The notes under the pieces are model-generated. The model was not told the DNA's origin. It searched no databases and saw only the letters and a program-made list of their open reading frames with translations. 27,061 bases of DNA from an uncultured Collinsella sp. (GTDB lineage: Bacteria; Actinomycetota; Coriobacteriia; Coriobacteriales; Coriobacteriaceae): positions 1 through 27,061 of the forward strand of contig CABQHR010000004.1 in assembly GCA_902463875.1 (NCBI GenBank), written 5' to 3'. A program made the translations under genes and the position numbers. Positions 1-8,367 of the stretch are shown here, one piece after another (position 1 is the first letter of the stretch; every line of letters begins with the position of its first letter).

Positions 1-197
1 CGGAAAGCACATTAAGTGCTTTCCTTTGCGTGCGGAACTCGCGACAAACTTAACCCCCGCCCTCAGCCCCGGAGACCCTCCCTGCCGTCACTTTGTTCAA
101 CCAGCTCTTGTTCCTCGCCGCTTCGCGGCTCGAGATCCCCGTGCTCCTCGGCGGGGTTGTCTGATGATCTTTGTTGGACCTCGGCCTTTGGCTCATA
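1..197. other. Non-coding stretch at the window edge
   Basis: I see no convincing gene here. Bases 2-10 and 16-24 form a perfect 9-bp inverted repeat (ggaaagcac / gtgctttcc) with a 5-nt loop. It resembles the tgcgctttccg motif found again at 16433-16604 and near 22416, so it is probably an edge of the same dispersed repeat family. The short open frames lack ribosome-binding sites and recognisable protein character. Confidence 0.4.
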
Positions 198-232
198 AAA
201 AACGGGGGATGCGTTTTGCATCCCCCGTTTTT
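198..232. terminator. Bidirectional Rho-independent terminator
   Basis: A perfect 15-bp stem (198-212 with 218-232) has a 5-nt loop and an A-tract on one side and a T-tract on the other, so it can end transcription on both strands. On the minus strand it follows the phosphodiesterase stop codon by a few bases. On the plus strand it would end anything entering from the left. Confidence 0.88.
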
Positions 233-239
233 GTTGCGG

Positions 240-707
240 TTACTCTAGGTCAATAAATTTGGTGCTTAGGATTTTGCCGTCTTTTACTAGCATTCTGGCC
301 ATGGTGGGGCCTCTGCTGCCTCTGGGGTAGCTGGCGCTGCCTGGGTTGAGGACTAAGCAGCGACCCACTTGGGCTTCTTTGGTTACGTGGGTGTGGCCGT
401 TGATGGCTACGTCTACGGATCCCACCGGAAGGTCTTCGCGGTAGTGGGCTACGGCGAATTTGAGGCCTTCGTAGGTAAAGAGCGCAAGACGGTCTACGTC
501 GGGGCCGTAGTCGCGGTAGTAATCGTTGTTGCCCAATACGGCCCGCACGGGGGCGATGGTGCACAGGTGCTCGTAGTCCATCTCTGACGTGAGGTCGCCG
601 GCATGGATGATCAGGTCTGCGCCCTCAAGCTCATCCAAGAGCGCAGGCGATAAATAGCCGTGGGTGTCCGAGATGATGTCGATGCGCTTGGCGCTTGCGC
701 TGTTCAT
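240..707 (-). CDS. YfcE/MJ0936-type metallophosphoesterase
   Basis: A 155-residue single-domain calcineurin-like phosphoesterase of the YfcE/MJ0936 family. These are small cytosolic, metal-dependent phosphodiesterases whose physiological substrate is generally unknown. The dinuclear-metal signatures are in order: SDTHG (D14, H16), HAGDL, GNND and NGHTH near the C terminus. The length is slightly short of the usual 160-185. I chose the ATG at 707 because GGAAGGGA lies just upstream; a longer frame opens at 761 but runs through the preceding terminator region and lacks a ribosome-binding site. It appears monocistronic, with terminators on both sides (198-232 and 748-798). Family assignment is firm; substrate is not known. 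Confidence 0.9.
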   Translation of the reverse strand: MNSASAKRIDIISDTHGYLSPALLDELEGADLIIHAGDLTSEMDYEHLCTIAPVRAVLGNNDYYRDYGPDVDRLALFTYEGLKFAVAHYREDLPVGSVDVAINGHTHVTKEAQVGRCLVLNPGSASYPRGSRGPTMARMLVKDGKILSTKFIDLE

Positions 708-747
708 GGGATCCCTTCCGCAAAAAAACGATTCGGCAGATACATAC

Positions 748-798
748 AAAAAAGGCCCCACGGCTCCGCAGACGATGGGTCTACAGGGCTGCGGGGCC
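748..798 (-). terminator. Terminator of the glycosyltransferase-kinase-regulator operon
   Basis: Read on the minus strand, ggcccc and its complement close a long GC-rich hairpin (754-759 with 793-798, plus inner pairing ctgcgg/ccgcag), followed by six T. It starts a few bases after the stop codon of the LytTR gene. Confidence 0.82.
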
Positions 799-804
799 AG
801 TGTG

Positions 805-1521
805 CTAGAGACTCAGGGCCTTCTTGAGCGGCACGACGCGGCGGCGCGAAACCGGCACGCGTTCGTCGACGCCCGTAATGCCCAGCTGGATGGCGCCCGA
901 GGGCACCGTCTCAACGTCCGTGACGCACGCCAGGTTGACGATATAGCGGCGGTGAACACGGAAGAAGCCAAAGTCGCAGAGCTTGGCCTCAAACTGCGCC
1001 AGCGAGGTCGTCGACAAAAAGCGATCATCGACGGTATAGATGCAGGAGTAATCGTCCTTGGCCATGATAAAGCGAATGTCGTCCACGGGAATGAGCACCT
1101 TGCGGCCGCCCTTTTCCACCGGGATACGCTCGATGGTCACCTTGCTGTCCGTGACCGGCTTGGCGCGCTGCATAACCTTCTCGATCGCGCGATCCAAGCG
1201 AGCTTCCTCGACAGGCTTCATCAGATAATCGACGGCATCCACGTCGAATGCCTCGACCGCATGGTCGCTATACGCAGTCACAAACACGATCGCCGGCGGA
1301 TTTTTGAGCTTATGCAGCGCCTCGGCAAGTTGCAGGCCCGAGGCACCGGGCATCGAGATATCGAGAAACACGACATCCACGCGACTTTCCATAAGCATCT
1401 CGATGGCGGAGCGAACGCTCGACGCCTCCGTGATCGTGCCGATCTTGCCCGTTTGCTCGAGCAAGAAGCGAAGCTCCGAGCGAGCCGGCGCCTCATCATC
1501 CACAATCATCGCACGCAGCAT
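805..1521 (-). CDS. LytTR-family response regulator
   Basis: A 238-residue two-component response regulator. Residues 1-120 form a receiver domain: acidic pair D8-D9, phosphoacceptor D54 in VFLDISMPG, T82 and K102 in the MKP motif. Residues about 128-238 form a LytTR DNA-binding domain with the typical FFRVHRRYIVNL segment. LytTR regulators bind paired direct repeats and often control cell-surface, bacteriocin or pyruvate-sensing genes. I chose ATG 1521, preceded by GAAAGG at 10-nt spacing; a TTG start 21 bases upstream is less likely. It follows the kinase gene by 72 bases and a terminator comes right after. The partner is almost certainly that kinase. Its targets cannot be read from this window. 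Confidence 0.92.
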   Translation of the reverse strand: MLRAMIVDDEAPARSELRFLLEQTGKIGTITEASSVRSAIEMLMESRVDVVFLDISMPGASGLQLAEALHKLKNPPAIVFVTAYSDHAVEAFDVDAVDYLMKPVEEARLDRAIEKVMQRAKPVTDSKVTIERIPVEKGGRKVLIPVDDIRFIMAKDDYSCIYTVDDRFLSTTSLAQFEAKLCDFGFFRVHRRYIVNLACVTDVETVPSGAIQLGITGVDERVPVSRRRVVPLKKALSL

Positions 1522-1593
1522 AGGGATAAAACCTTTCGTCAACTAACTACGCCGGGCATCCGTCGCATGACGTTGAGCCCGTAGCCTTTTATT

Positions 1594-2937
1594 TTACTCT
1601 TGAATGTCAAAGATGCTCTCTGACAAATCAAGATGAAGAAGCACTTTGGTGCCCTTGCCCGGCGCCGATTCGACACGCGTATAGGAATGCGGCCCATAAA
1701 AGCGGTGAATGCGCTCCGAAATATTGTGCATGGCCACGCCGGCGCCGCCACCCTGGGGAGAGCTGGCGTCGGGACGGGCAGAGCGCTCGTCAAACAGTCT
1801 GGCGGCGGTACCCTCATCCATGCCCACGCCATTATCGGCCACGGCAATCAAGATTGCATCCTCGCCGTCTTGGTGAACGGTCACGTCGATCCTCAGGGCG
1901 TCGTCATCGCCCATACCATGACGCACGGCGTTCTCGACAATCGGCTGGATCACGAACGCCGGCACCAGCGTATCTTCCACGCCCTCGGACACATCGAACG
2001 TCGCGAGCACACGGTCCTCGCCAAAGCGGGCCTTCTCAAAGGTAAGGTAGCGCTTGGTCTGTGCGACCTCGCGCGAGACCGGAATAAGTGATCCCGAGTT
2101 GTCGAGCGTGGCGCGATAGAACGATGAGAACTCACGAAGCAGCTCGCGGGCGCGCAACGGATCGGTGCGCGTAAACGACGCGATGGTGTTGAGCGTGTTG
2201 AACAGGAAGTGCGGGTTAATCTGCGCCTGCAGCGCACGCACCTCGGCGCGCGCTGTGAGTTCCTTTTGCACCTCGAGCTCGTGGATGGCGAGCTGCGTGG
2301 ACAAGATCTCGGCAAAGCCCGAGGCAAGCGCGTACTGGGTACGGTCGACGGCGCGCGGGGTCTTGTAGTAGAACTTGAGCGTGCCGACGGTACGATCGCC
2401 CACCTTGATGGGGGCGATAATGCCGGCGGGGACTTGGTTGTGCGAGCCGTCCGAGCCTACGACATCCACCATACGGTTGAACGACTGCACGATGCCATGT
2501 TCGATAACGTAGCGTGTGGCAAGCGTGTGGATGGGAGAATCCGGCAGTAGTTTTTCCTCAAACTCGCCCGCGCAGGCAAGCACGTTGTCCTCGTCGGTGA
2601 TGGCCACCGTCATGGCGCGCGTCTCGGGCAAAATGCGCTGGCACACCAAACGCGCCGATTCCTGTGTCAAACCGCCCTTAATGTCCTCGAGCATGGCCGA
2701 GGCCACCGAGAGCGTCTCCTCGGTGTACTGGGAGCGCACCGAATCGGGATTGAGCGTCAAAAAGATAAAGATGCACAGAAAGATGCACAGCAGCGCGCAG
2801 GCAATCACCGTGGCGATCGGCTCGATACCGGTCACCAGGGCAAAAATAAAGTACACCAGCACGCAAATGGCGCAGGCAACGGCAATGATGCGAAAGATTG
2901 ATAATGAACTATCGCGCTGGGCGCGGCGGTCGATCAT
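1594..2937 (-). CDS. LytS-like sensor histidine kinase
   Basis: A 447-residue membrane histidine kinase. Two hydrophobic segments lie near residues 15-36 and 40-62, followed by a GAF-like cytosolic sensor region (about 80-215), a short coiled coil, the His_kinase core (LQAQINPHFLFNT, phospho-accepting H243) and a HATPase_c domain (N336 in QPIVENAVRHG; DNGVGM at 368-373; a glycine-rich GGGAG lid). It has only two membrane passes, not the five-to-eight-pass sensor of classical LytS, so the signal is probably detected by the GAF-like region or the short membrane hairpin. The ATG overlaps the glycosyltransferase TGA as ATGA, with GGAGGGGG upstream, so translation is coupled. It should phosphorylate the LytTR regulator encoded next. 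Confidence 0.92.
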   Translation of the reverse strand: MIDRRAQRDSSLSIFRIIAVACAICVLVYFIFALVTGIEPIATVIACALLCIFLCIFIFLTLNPDSVRSQYTEETLSVASAMLEDIKGGLTQESARLVCQRILPETRAMTVAITDEDNVLACAGEFEEKLLPDSPIHTLATRYVIEHGIVQSFNRMVDVVGSDGSHNQVPAGIIAPIKVGDRTVGTLKFYYKTPRAVDRTQYALASGFAEILSTQLAIHELEVQKELTARAEVRALQAQINPHFLFNTLNTIASFTRTDPLRARELLREFSSFYRATLDNSGSLIPVSREVAQTKRYLTFEKARFGEDRVLATFDVSEGVEDTLVPAFVIQPIVENAVRHGMGDDDALRIDVTVHQDGEDAILIAVADNGVGMDEGTAARLFDERSARPDASSPQGGGAGVAMHNISERIHRFYGPHSYTRVESAPGKGTKVLLHLDLSESIFDIQE

Positions 2938-4121
2938 TCGGCCCCCTCCAGGATACTGATCAGTTGTGTGTCACGCCAAAGCCCGTCCATGATCTTGGGC
3001 CAAAAGCTCTGGAAACGCAGGTAGCTTGCAGCGTTTTGGCGTGCATAGGCCTTTGCCTCGTCGATACCATGGCGCCAGATGCGCAGGTAGCCCTCATGCT
3101 CGCGGGTAAACATGCTGCGGACCATAGCGGTCTTGCGCACGCGGTCGTCGAGCTCGCGCGAAATCCACGGGCCCGGGTAGGGCATGAGCGATGCCGCCGT
3201 AACGGGAATGAGCTCCTTTTGATGCGCGGCGAACGTCAACTTGGCCCGTTCGTAGTACCAACGGTATACATCCTGCATAAAGCGCGGTGAGCGCTTTTCG
3301 GACTCCGGAGGCAGATGGCGCACGGTCCACTCGTTATCGAACCACACGTCGTAGCCAAACATGCGCATGTTAAAGAGGTAATCCAAGTCCTCGCCGCGGG
3401 TGATAAACGGGTCAAAGGCCACACGCGTAAAGGCGCGGGCGTGCAGGGCCATCAGGCCGCCGCACACGTAGTTGGAGCGCGAGATGCGGGTGCCCGAGAG
3501 CGCCTTTTTCATCCAACGGTTGAACTCGATGCGCTTGGTCCACCAACGATGGCAGATGCCCGCCTTGTCCGTGGGAGCCAGTGGCGAGCCGTCGCGATCG
3601 TAGAAATAGCCGCTCTTGACCAAGATAGGCAAGCCCTGACGCGTCTGCTGCCCCAACGCATAGGTCGCGCGCTTCATAAAGTCGGCGTCGATGACAGTCT
3701 CATCGTCATCCAAAAAGATAACCGCGTCATGCCCCAGCACAGCGGCACAGGCCAGCCCCATGTTGCGGATGGCACCGTAGCCTCGCAGGCTCACGCACTC
3801 GCCCGAACCCTTGGGCGCGATCTGAGCAACCCGGTCTGCGATGCGCGAGGCCTGGGTGTTGGTGACAACGGTGACCTTGAGCGTGGGATGCGCGTCGACA
3901 ATCTCGTGCACGCGCAGCGACACATCGGCTGTGGCGGAAACGGGACAGACCACCAAAAGGATGATGCGCGGGATGTCGCGCACCTGCTCAAGCGAGGCCA
4001 GGCAGCGGTCGAGTTCGGGATTGTCGGCGTTGAGTCGTGTCGAATGGTCATAGGTGCCAGGGGCGTTTGCGCGAGCGTCATCGCCCGCCCAATACGTTGG
4101 AATCACGACCGTGGCGTTCAT
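2934..4121 (-). CDS. GT-A fold (family 2-like) glycosyltransferase
   Basis: A 395-residue glycosyltransferase with no membrane segments. It starts with a VVIPTYW nucleotide-sugar binding strand, carries a metal-binding acidic run FLDDDE (138-141), a YVCGG segment at 218-222 and a catalytic-region RGED (242-245). These are the landmarks of GT2-type inverting transferases. The C-terminal 120 residues are helical and unassigned. Donor and acceptor cannot be inferred. The start at 4121 has GGGAGG at good spacing. Its stop codon overlaps the start of the sensor kinase, so this metabolic gene heads a two-component operon. A terminator (4143-4179) separates it from the MFS gene upstream. Confidence 0.85.
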   Translation of the reverse strand: MNATVVIPTYWAGDDARANAPGTYDHSTRLNADNPELDRCLASLEQVRDIPRIILLVVCPVSATADVSLRVHEIVDAHPTLKVTVVTNTQASRIADRVAQIAPKGSGECVSLRGYGAIRNMGLACAAVLGHDAVIFLDDDETVIDADFMKRATYALGQQTRQGLPILVKSGYFYDRDGSPLAPTDKAGICHRWWTKRIEFNRWMKKALSGTRISRSNYVCGGLMALHARAFTRVAFDPFITRGEDLDYLFNMRMFGYDVWFDNEWTVRHLPPESEKRSPRFMQDVYRWYYERAKLTFAAHQKELIPVTAASLMPYPGPWISRELDDRVRKTAMVRSMFTREHEGYLRIWRHGIDEAKAYARQNAASYLRFQSFWPKIMDGLWRDTQLISILEGAE

Positions 4122-4142
4122 GCCTTACCCTCCCTGCAACAC

Positions 4143-4179
4143 AAAAAACGGGACGCCGCCAAACACAGGCGACGCCCCG
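4143..4179 (-). terminator. Terminator of the MFS transporter gene
   Basis: Minus-strand hairpin of 12 bp with one mismatch (4149-4160 with 4168-4179) and a 7-nt loop, followed by six T. It lies between the MFS stop codon and the glycosyltransferase start. The rest of the 4122-4293 gap holds nothing else I can identify. Confidence 0.88.
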
Positions 4180-4293
4180 CGACCTAGCTGACTCCATCAT
4201 ACCCACTTGGGCTAATCATTGTTCGAAAGTCAGAATGTTTATTGCGGATAACCCCAAAAGAGTATCGCGGCGGACGCAATTACCGGCCAGTTC

Positions 4294-5553
4294 CTATGCG
4301 GCCTGCTCTGCCGTCTGAGACATGCGGGACAGACGGACCAGCAGCACAAAGCCAACAACCAGCAGAACGCCAATAGAAAGGACACCCAGCGACGGGTTGC
4401 CGGTCAGCGAGGTGACAACCGACACCAAGAAGGTGCCCATAACACTTGCATAGCGGCCAAAGATATCAAAGAAGCCGTAGTACTCGTTGGACTTTTCCTT
4501 GGGAATAATGCGGCCGAAGTAGCTGCGGCTCAGCGCCTGCACGCCTCCTTGGAACAGGCCGACCAAAATGGCAAGCACCCAAAACTCAAAGGCGGTCTTG
4601 AGAAAGAACGCGGCAAAGAGCACGATGCCCATATAGGCGGCGACGGCCACCAAGATCATATTGAGTGTGCCCACGCGACCGGCAAGCTTGCCGTAGATGA
4701 TGGCGGACGGAAAGGCCACAAACTGCGTAACGAGCAGAGCCAGCACCAGTTGGGTCGAGTCGATGCCCAAAGCCGATCCATAGCTGGTTGCCATGGAAAT
4801 GACCGTGTGCACGCCGTCGATGTAGAAGAAGAACGCGATCATATAGACCAGCACGGTCTTGTTGTGGGCGATCTCGCGCATGGTGTGTCCGACCTCGGAG
4901 AACACGCCGCCCACGATGTGGCCGATGGTGTCCTCGGGACCACGCTCGCGACCGTACTTTTGCTTATAGGTGCGAATGAGCGGCAGGGTAAAGATGAGCC
5001 ACCAGGCACCAGTGATGACAAACGACAGACGCGTTGCCAGCATGGTGGGGACACCAAGAGCGGAGCCACCCATGATAAGCGCCAGGCAGATGATGAACGG
5101 CACGGTGGAACCGATGTAGCCCCAGGCATAGCCCGAACTGGACACGGCGTCCATGCGCTCGTCGGTGGTAATGTCGGGCAGCATGGCGTCGTAGAACGTC
5201 ATAGAAGAGTTAAGGCCGATGGTGCACAGCACGTACACGGTCAAAAATGCCATGGCGGACATTGGGATAGCCTGCGCCAGGCAAAGAACCAGGCCCGTGA
5301 GGAAGAAACCCAAGAAGAACTTGATCTTGTTGCCGGCGTAATCGGCAAGCGCGCCCAGAACGGGCATGAGCATGGCAATGACCAGCGAGGCAATCGTCTG
5401 CGCGTTGCCCCAAGCGACCACCAGGCCTGCCGAAGAAGCACCGGTATTGATGGCGTTAAAGTAGATGGGCACCACCGAGGTATTGAGCAGCACGAGGGCC
5501 GAGTTTCCCACATCGTACATGACCCAGTTACGCTCGAGCTTGGTGTATTTCAT
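4294..5553 (-). CDS. MFS transporter, UMF1/Atg22-like
   Basis: A 419-residue integral membrane protein with about 12 hydrophobic segments. The N terminus reads KLERNWVMYDVGNSA, matching the YDWANSA-like signature of the UMF1/Atg22 branch of the major facilitator superfamily. A cytosolic loop after TM6 (KQKYGRERGPED) and a charged SYFGRIIPKEKSNEYYGFFDIFGRYASVMG segment in the second half also fit this group. Eukaryotic Atg22 exports amino acids from the vacuole; bacterial members are mostly uncharacterised, so the substrate is open. The ATG at 5553 is preceded by AAGGG. The phospholipase-like gene ends about 100 bases upstream on the same strand without an obvious terminator, so the two may be co-transcribed. 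Confidence 0.85.
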   Translation of the reverse strand: MKYTKLERNWVMYDVGNSALVLLNTSVVPIYFNAINTGASSAGLVVAWGNAQTIASLVIAMLMPVLGALADYAGNKIKFFLGFFLTGLVLCLAQAIPMSAMAFLTVYVLCTIGLNSSMTFYDAMLPDITTDERMDAVSSSGYAWGYIGSTVPFIICLALIMGGSALGVPTMLATRLSFVITGAWWLIFTLPLIRTYKQKYGRERGPEDTIGHIVGGVFSEVGHTMREIAHNKTVLVYMIAFFFYIDGVHTVISMATSYGSALGIDSTQLVLALLVTQFVAFPSAIIYGKLAGRVGTLNMILVAVAAYMGIVLFAAFFLKTAFEFWVLAILVGLFQGGVQALSRSYFGRIIPKEKSNEYYGFFDIFGRYASVMGTFLVSVVTSLTGNPSLGVLSIGVLLVVGFVLLVRLSRMSQTAEQAA

Positions 5554-5654
5554 GGACAGGGACCCTTCGTATTCGCCCGATATGCAGCTAGTTCATCGTA
5601 CCCCAATTGCATGGAGGCGCCGGTAAGGATTCGGCAAAGAGACAGGAGCGGACC

Positions 5655-6599
5655 CTACTCCTCGCGGTCGAACTCCTCGTCGGCGCCGAGCACGCGACCG
5701 CTGTAGTTGACGTGACTGGTCACGGCCTCCATGTCACCGGTCTCGATAAAACGCGCGACCGTGCACTCGTAATCGACCAGCGCGCGATCAAAGACCTCGG
5801 GGAAGCTCTCGTTCGAGACCTCATCGGTAAAGGGATTCTTCCATGTCAGATGGCCCAGGTTACCGGTGCGCTCGGGCAGCTCCGTCGTCACGCGATGGGC
5901 AAGGCCGTCGAGCAGCGAGTAGTCGTGCACCAACCCCTCAACCAGCGAGATCGCGCGCGTCTTTACGGAGCCGGCCGGCTCAATCGCACGGTAAAGTCGC
6001 TGCATATTGGCAACGGCAGCACCGTACTCCCCCGCCGGAATGTCAATGCCGTACACGCGTCCGGCAACATAGCTCATCAGCACGCCGGCCACGCGATTGA
6101 TGCGATCGGTGGTGACGATCTCGCCCGCCGGCGGGTAATCGTCGACCGTAGCGCCATCGCGCTTAAGCTGCAGCATCAGTACATCCAGGTCGCTCTCGAT
6201 CACGGCATGGACCTGGCTGCTCGAATCCTCAAGCTCTGAATCGGACTCCACGATGCCAAACTGCTGCTCATAGACAAAGGGATGGGCGTTGCGGTCGAGC
6301 ACGTAATGAGACAGCAGGCCCAGCGCAAAGGCGCGACCCAAGCTGGCGTCGCGCGGCAGCAGATGCGACACGCCGTCGCGCAGGCACGCGAACTGGCGAG
6401 ACACGCGCGAGCGATGCATGACCTGCGCCAGCAGCGTACAGTCGGAAACACGCGGTGTCAGAATGTGAAAGAAAAACGGGTCGGGGCCTTGGTTGCCCAA
6501 GATGAAGGCAATGCGCTCTTCATCGGACGTGATGACGCCCTGCGGAAGACGGTCGATGCTTTCCTCGCCAAACAGATGATGGGTGATAAGCGCGGGCAT
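5655..6599 (-). CDS. Zinc-dependent phospholipase C-like protein
   Basis: A 314-residue protein of the zinc-dependent phospholipase C (Zn_dep_PLPC) superfamily, the all-helical fold also seen in S1/P1 nucleases. Candidate metal ligands are spaced as in the family: H7/H8, D40 in GNQGPDPFFF, H98 and D102 in SHYVLDRNAHP, H106, H131 and E135 in VHAVIESD. There is no signal peptide, unlike secreted clostridial phospholipases, so a cytosolic role is likely and true phospholipase activity is uncertain. I chose ATG 6599, preceded by AAAGGA at 5-nt spacing; the frame extends to 6629 but without a ribosome-binding site. The MFS gene follows on the same strand. Confidence 0.82.
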   Translation of the reverse strand: MPALITHHLFGEESIDRLPQGVITSDEERIAFILGNQGPDPFFFHILTPRVSDCTLLAQVMHRSRVSRQFACLRDGVSHLLPRDASLGRAFALGLLSHYVLDRNAHPFVYEQQFGIVESDSELEDSSSQVHAVIESDLDVLMLQLKRDGATVDDYPPAGEIVTTDRINRVAGVLMSYVAGRVYGIDIPAGEYGAAVANMQRLYRAIEPAGSVKTRAISLVEGLVHDYSLLDGLAHRVTTELPERTGNLGHLTWKNPFTDEVSNESFPEVFDRALVDYECTVARFIETGDMEAVTSHVNYSGRVLGADEEFDREE

Positions 6600-6897
6600 A
6601 ATGATCCTTTCGATTTCATTCGATGCCACCCATTATGCCCACCGCGCGCCCATGCCAAACCCGCGGTGGTAAACGGCGCATCGCATGCTGTATGCGACGA
6701 CCATTCCCCTTCGCCGCAAAAACAGAATGAAAGCTTAATATCATCCCGCTCGTGCGCCGAAGCAACTGTTTGCCCGTCGATGCGGTAAGGCATTAATGGT
6801 CTACTATTTCAATACACGCGTCTTCATGCTGTATCAATGAGAAGATCACGTATATCGCAAAGCAGTTCAAGCAACCCGGCGTCGTTCGGAGGCATCC
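6600..6897. other. Divergent intergenic region between phospholipase-like gene and pucR-type gene
   Basis: About 300 non-coding bases separate the divergent genes, so promoters for both should lie here. The segment 6795-6860 is AT-richer and is the likeliest place for the plus-strand promoter, but I see no hexamer pair close enough to consensus to call. No stable hairpin or known riboswitch motif was recognised. Confidence 0.4.
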
Positions 6898-8043
6898 ATG
6901 ATTACCGTTGCCGACATTTTGGCCTTACCGGCATTCGAGCGGATTGATTTAGTCGCACCCATCGAAGATGCCGGGGAGCACCGCGTCTACAACGTTGGTA
7001 TCTTAGACTGCCCTCCTTCAATCAACGACTACAGCGCATACATGCCCGGCGAGTTCATTCTCACCAATCTTGGTTTTTGCTATGAAGACCCCGACCTATC
7101 CGACGCGTCGCTCATTGCCATGATTGAAAGGCGTGTCGCAGCCATTGCCGTTAAACGTGTGTACTCGCCATGTTTTACCGATGCAGTCGCCCAAGCAAGT
7201 GTACGCATGGGCGTCCCGGTATATCTCTATTCCGGCGCTTACCATGAGCGCGTCGCATTCGAGTCGCTCAACCTCTTGCAGCGCGATCTCGACGCATCCG
7301 ACAAAAGCGACGCAGTCGACACGCTCCTATCGGGAAAGCCAAAAGCCCAAGTAAGACAAGAGATCAACAAGTTGGCGGGCCTTACCGGATCGACGATGCG
7401 CTGCATTGCCATCTCTGCCGAAAAAGATGATCGCTGCTCACTGTACGCAATTCAAGACACCCTCAACGATTTTCTGGACTCGTTTCGACAGCGACACGAG
7501 GATGTCCAAAACGCATGCGCGTTTCGCTACCACGATGCGCTGCTCGTTTTCGTCTCGTATGCCACCGATAAACAGCACGAGGGCGTCTTCTGTGACCTAG
7601 AAAATGCCATTCGAGGAGTTGGCGTCAACTACTGCGGCATAGGCGACCTGGTGCCCCTCGGCGAGGCAGATATCTCCATTCGTCAGGCAACAATCCTTCT
7701 CAATGAAGCCCATCTGAGCGGAACGCGCAGACTTGAGTGGTCGGATCTGTCCATGGGCGCCTTCTCGTATGCAGCGCAGACCAACCCCATGTTCGAGCGC
7801 ACCGCGCAAGGTTTTCGCCACCGCATCGAAAGCTACGACACACAAAACTCTACCGAACTGGTCCAAACGGCACGTGCCTTTGTGCACTGCAGCGGCGACA
7901 TCATCGACACCGCCGATCGCCTACACCAACACCCCAACACCGTCCGATATCGGTTGCGGCGTATTCGAGCACTCCTCGACATGGGCGATTCACACGACCG
8001 CGAGCTGCTCGTATTCCTTTCCCTCACTTTCCTCAGCAGATAG
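6898..8043 (+). CDS. PucR/CdaR-type transcriptional regulator
   Basis: A 381-residue regulator. The N-terminal part (MITVADILALPAFERIDLVA, to about residue 125) matches the PucR ligand-sensing domain. The middle is a degenerate GGDEF-like CdaR region, and the C terminus (about 325-370, with HPNTVRYRLRRI) is the PucR-type helix-turn-helix. PucR of Bacillus subtilis activates purine/ureide catabolism in response to allantoin; paralogues control many nitrogen-compound pathways. The start has GGAGG seven bases upstream. It reads in the same direction as the carbamoyltransferase cluster 324 bases downstream and is the natural candidate for its specific regulator, but that link is inferred from position. 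Its codon use is less biased than that of the downstream enzymes, as expected of a weakly expressed regulator. Confidence 0.88.
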   Translation: MITVADILALPAFERIDLVAPIEDAGEHRVYNVGILDCPPSINDYSAYMPGEFILTNLGFCYEDPDLSDASLIAMIERRVAAIAVKRVYSPCFTDAVAQASVRMGVPVYLYSGAYHERVAFESLNLLQRDLDASDKSDAVDTLLSGKPKAQVRQEINKLAGLTGSTMRCIAISAEKDDRCSLYAIQDTLNDFLDSFRQRHEDVQNACAFRYHDALLVFVSYATDKQHEGVFCDLENAIRGVGVNYCGIGDLVPLGEADISIRQATILLNEAHLSGTRRLEWSDLSMGAFSYAAQTNPMFERTAQGFRHRIESYDTQNSTELVQTARAFVHCSGDIIDTADRLHQHPNTVRYRLRRIRALLDMGDSHDRELLVFLSLTFLSR

Positions 8044-8045
8044 TG

Positions 8046-8057
8046 CGAGTTAACTCG
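8046..8057. promoter_or_regulatory. 12-bp perfect palindrome, possible operator
   Basis: The sequence cgagttaactcg is a perfect palindrome starting three bases after the regulator stop codon. A second inverted repeat, caattggc / gccaattg, lies at 8098-8105 and 8116-8123. Both are suitably placed for a dimeric regulator acting on the carbamoyltransferase promoter. Which protein binds is unknown. Confidence 0.3.
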
Positions 8058-8120
8058 AATCGTCATTTTTCACAAAACAACTCCGAATACGCTCGGACAA
8101 TTGGCCTTGCAAGCCGCCAA

Positions 8121-8160
8121 TTGCTCACGAATAACAATTCATTTGTAAAAAATAACAAAT
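8121..8160 (+). promoter_or_regulatory. Candidate promoter with ArgR-box-like palindrome
   Basis: The 14-mer cgaataacaattca (8128-8141) matches 12 of 14 positions of the classical ARG box (TGAATwwwwATTCA) and contains a perfect GAAT-N4-ATTC palindrome. It lies between a possible -35 (TTGCTC, 8121-8126) and -10 (TGTAAA, 8144-8149) separated by 17 bases. A third inverted repeat, atttgt-N8-acaaat, occupies 8141-8160. This would place arginine-responsive control on the carbamoyltransferase cluster. The box is a pattern match only; no argR gene is in the window. Confidence 0.45.
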
Positions 8161-8367
8161 AGACCCCCGGAAGGCTTTGAGTTGGTACCAAACACACGGC
8201 ATCTGGGTGCTCCTAGACTTTGAGTCATGGTTTCGGCGTGCCGCTGCACCGGCGCCCGACTACAGGTATCGATGCCCCATCCGGGGCGAACGAAACGCCT
8301 GACCTGTCTGGAGGGGCCCACGTGCGGGGCGTCCGTCGGGGGTAGGCAAGAACCGACGAAAGGAAAC
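8161..8367 (+). other. GC-rich leader upstream of the carbamoyltransferase
   Basis: If transcription starts near 8155, about 210 bases of leader precede the gene. It can form several hairpins, including gcccc-atcc-ggggc nested inside a caggt/acctg outer stem (about 8262-8308) and gtcgg/ccgac just before the ribosome-binding site. I recognise no known riboswitch, T-box or attenuator T-tract. The open frame running through it from 8227 has no ribosome-binding site. Confidence 0.3.

Noticed and set aside
8227..8367. N-terminal extension of the carbamoyltransferase
   Set aside because: The extension is Cys/Arg/Gly-rich, unlike the family, and AAAGG precedes ATG 8368; the frame is open by chance in GC-rich leader sequence.
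8161..8367. Known riboswitch (guanidine, T-box or similar) in the carbamoyltransferase leader
   Set aside because: I looked for the conserved ACGR hairpins, the ykkC core and the T-box specifier/antiterminator sequences and found none.
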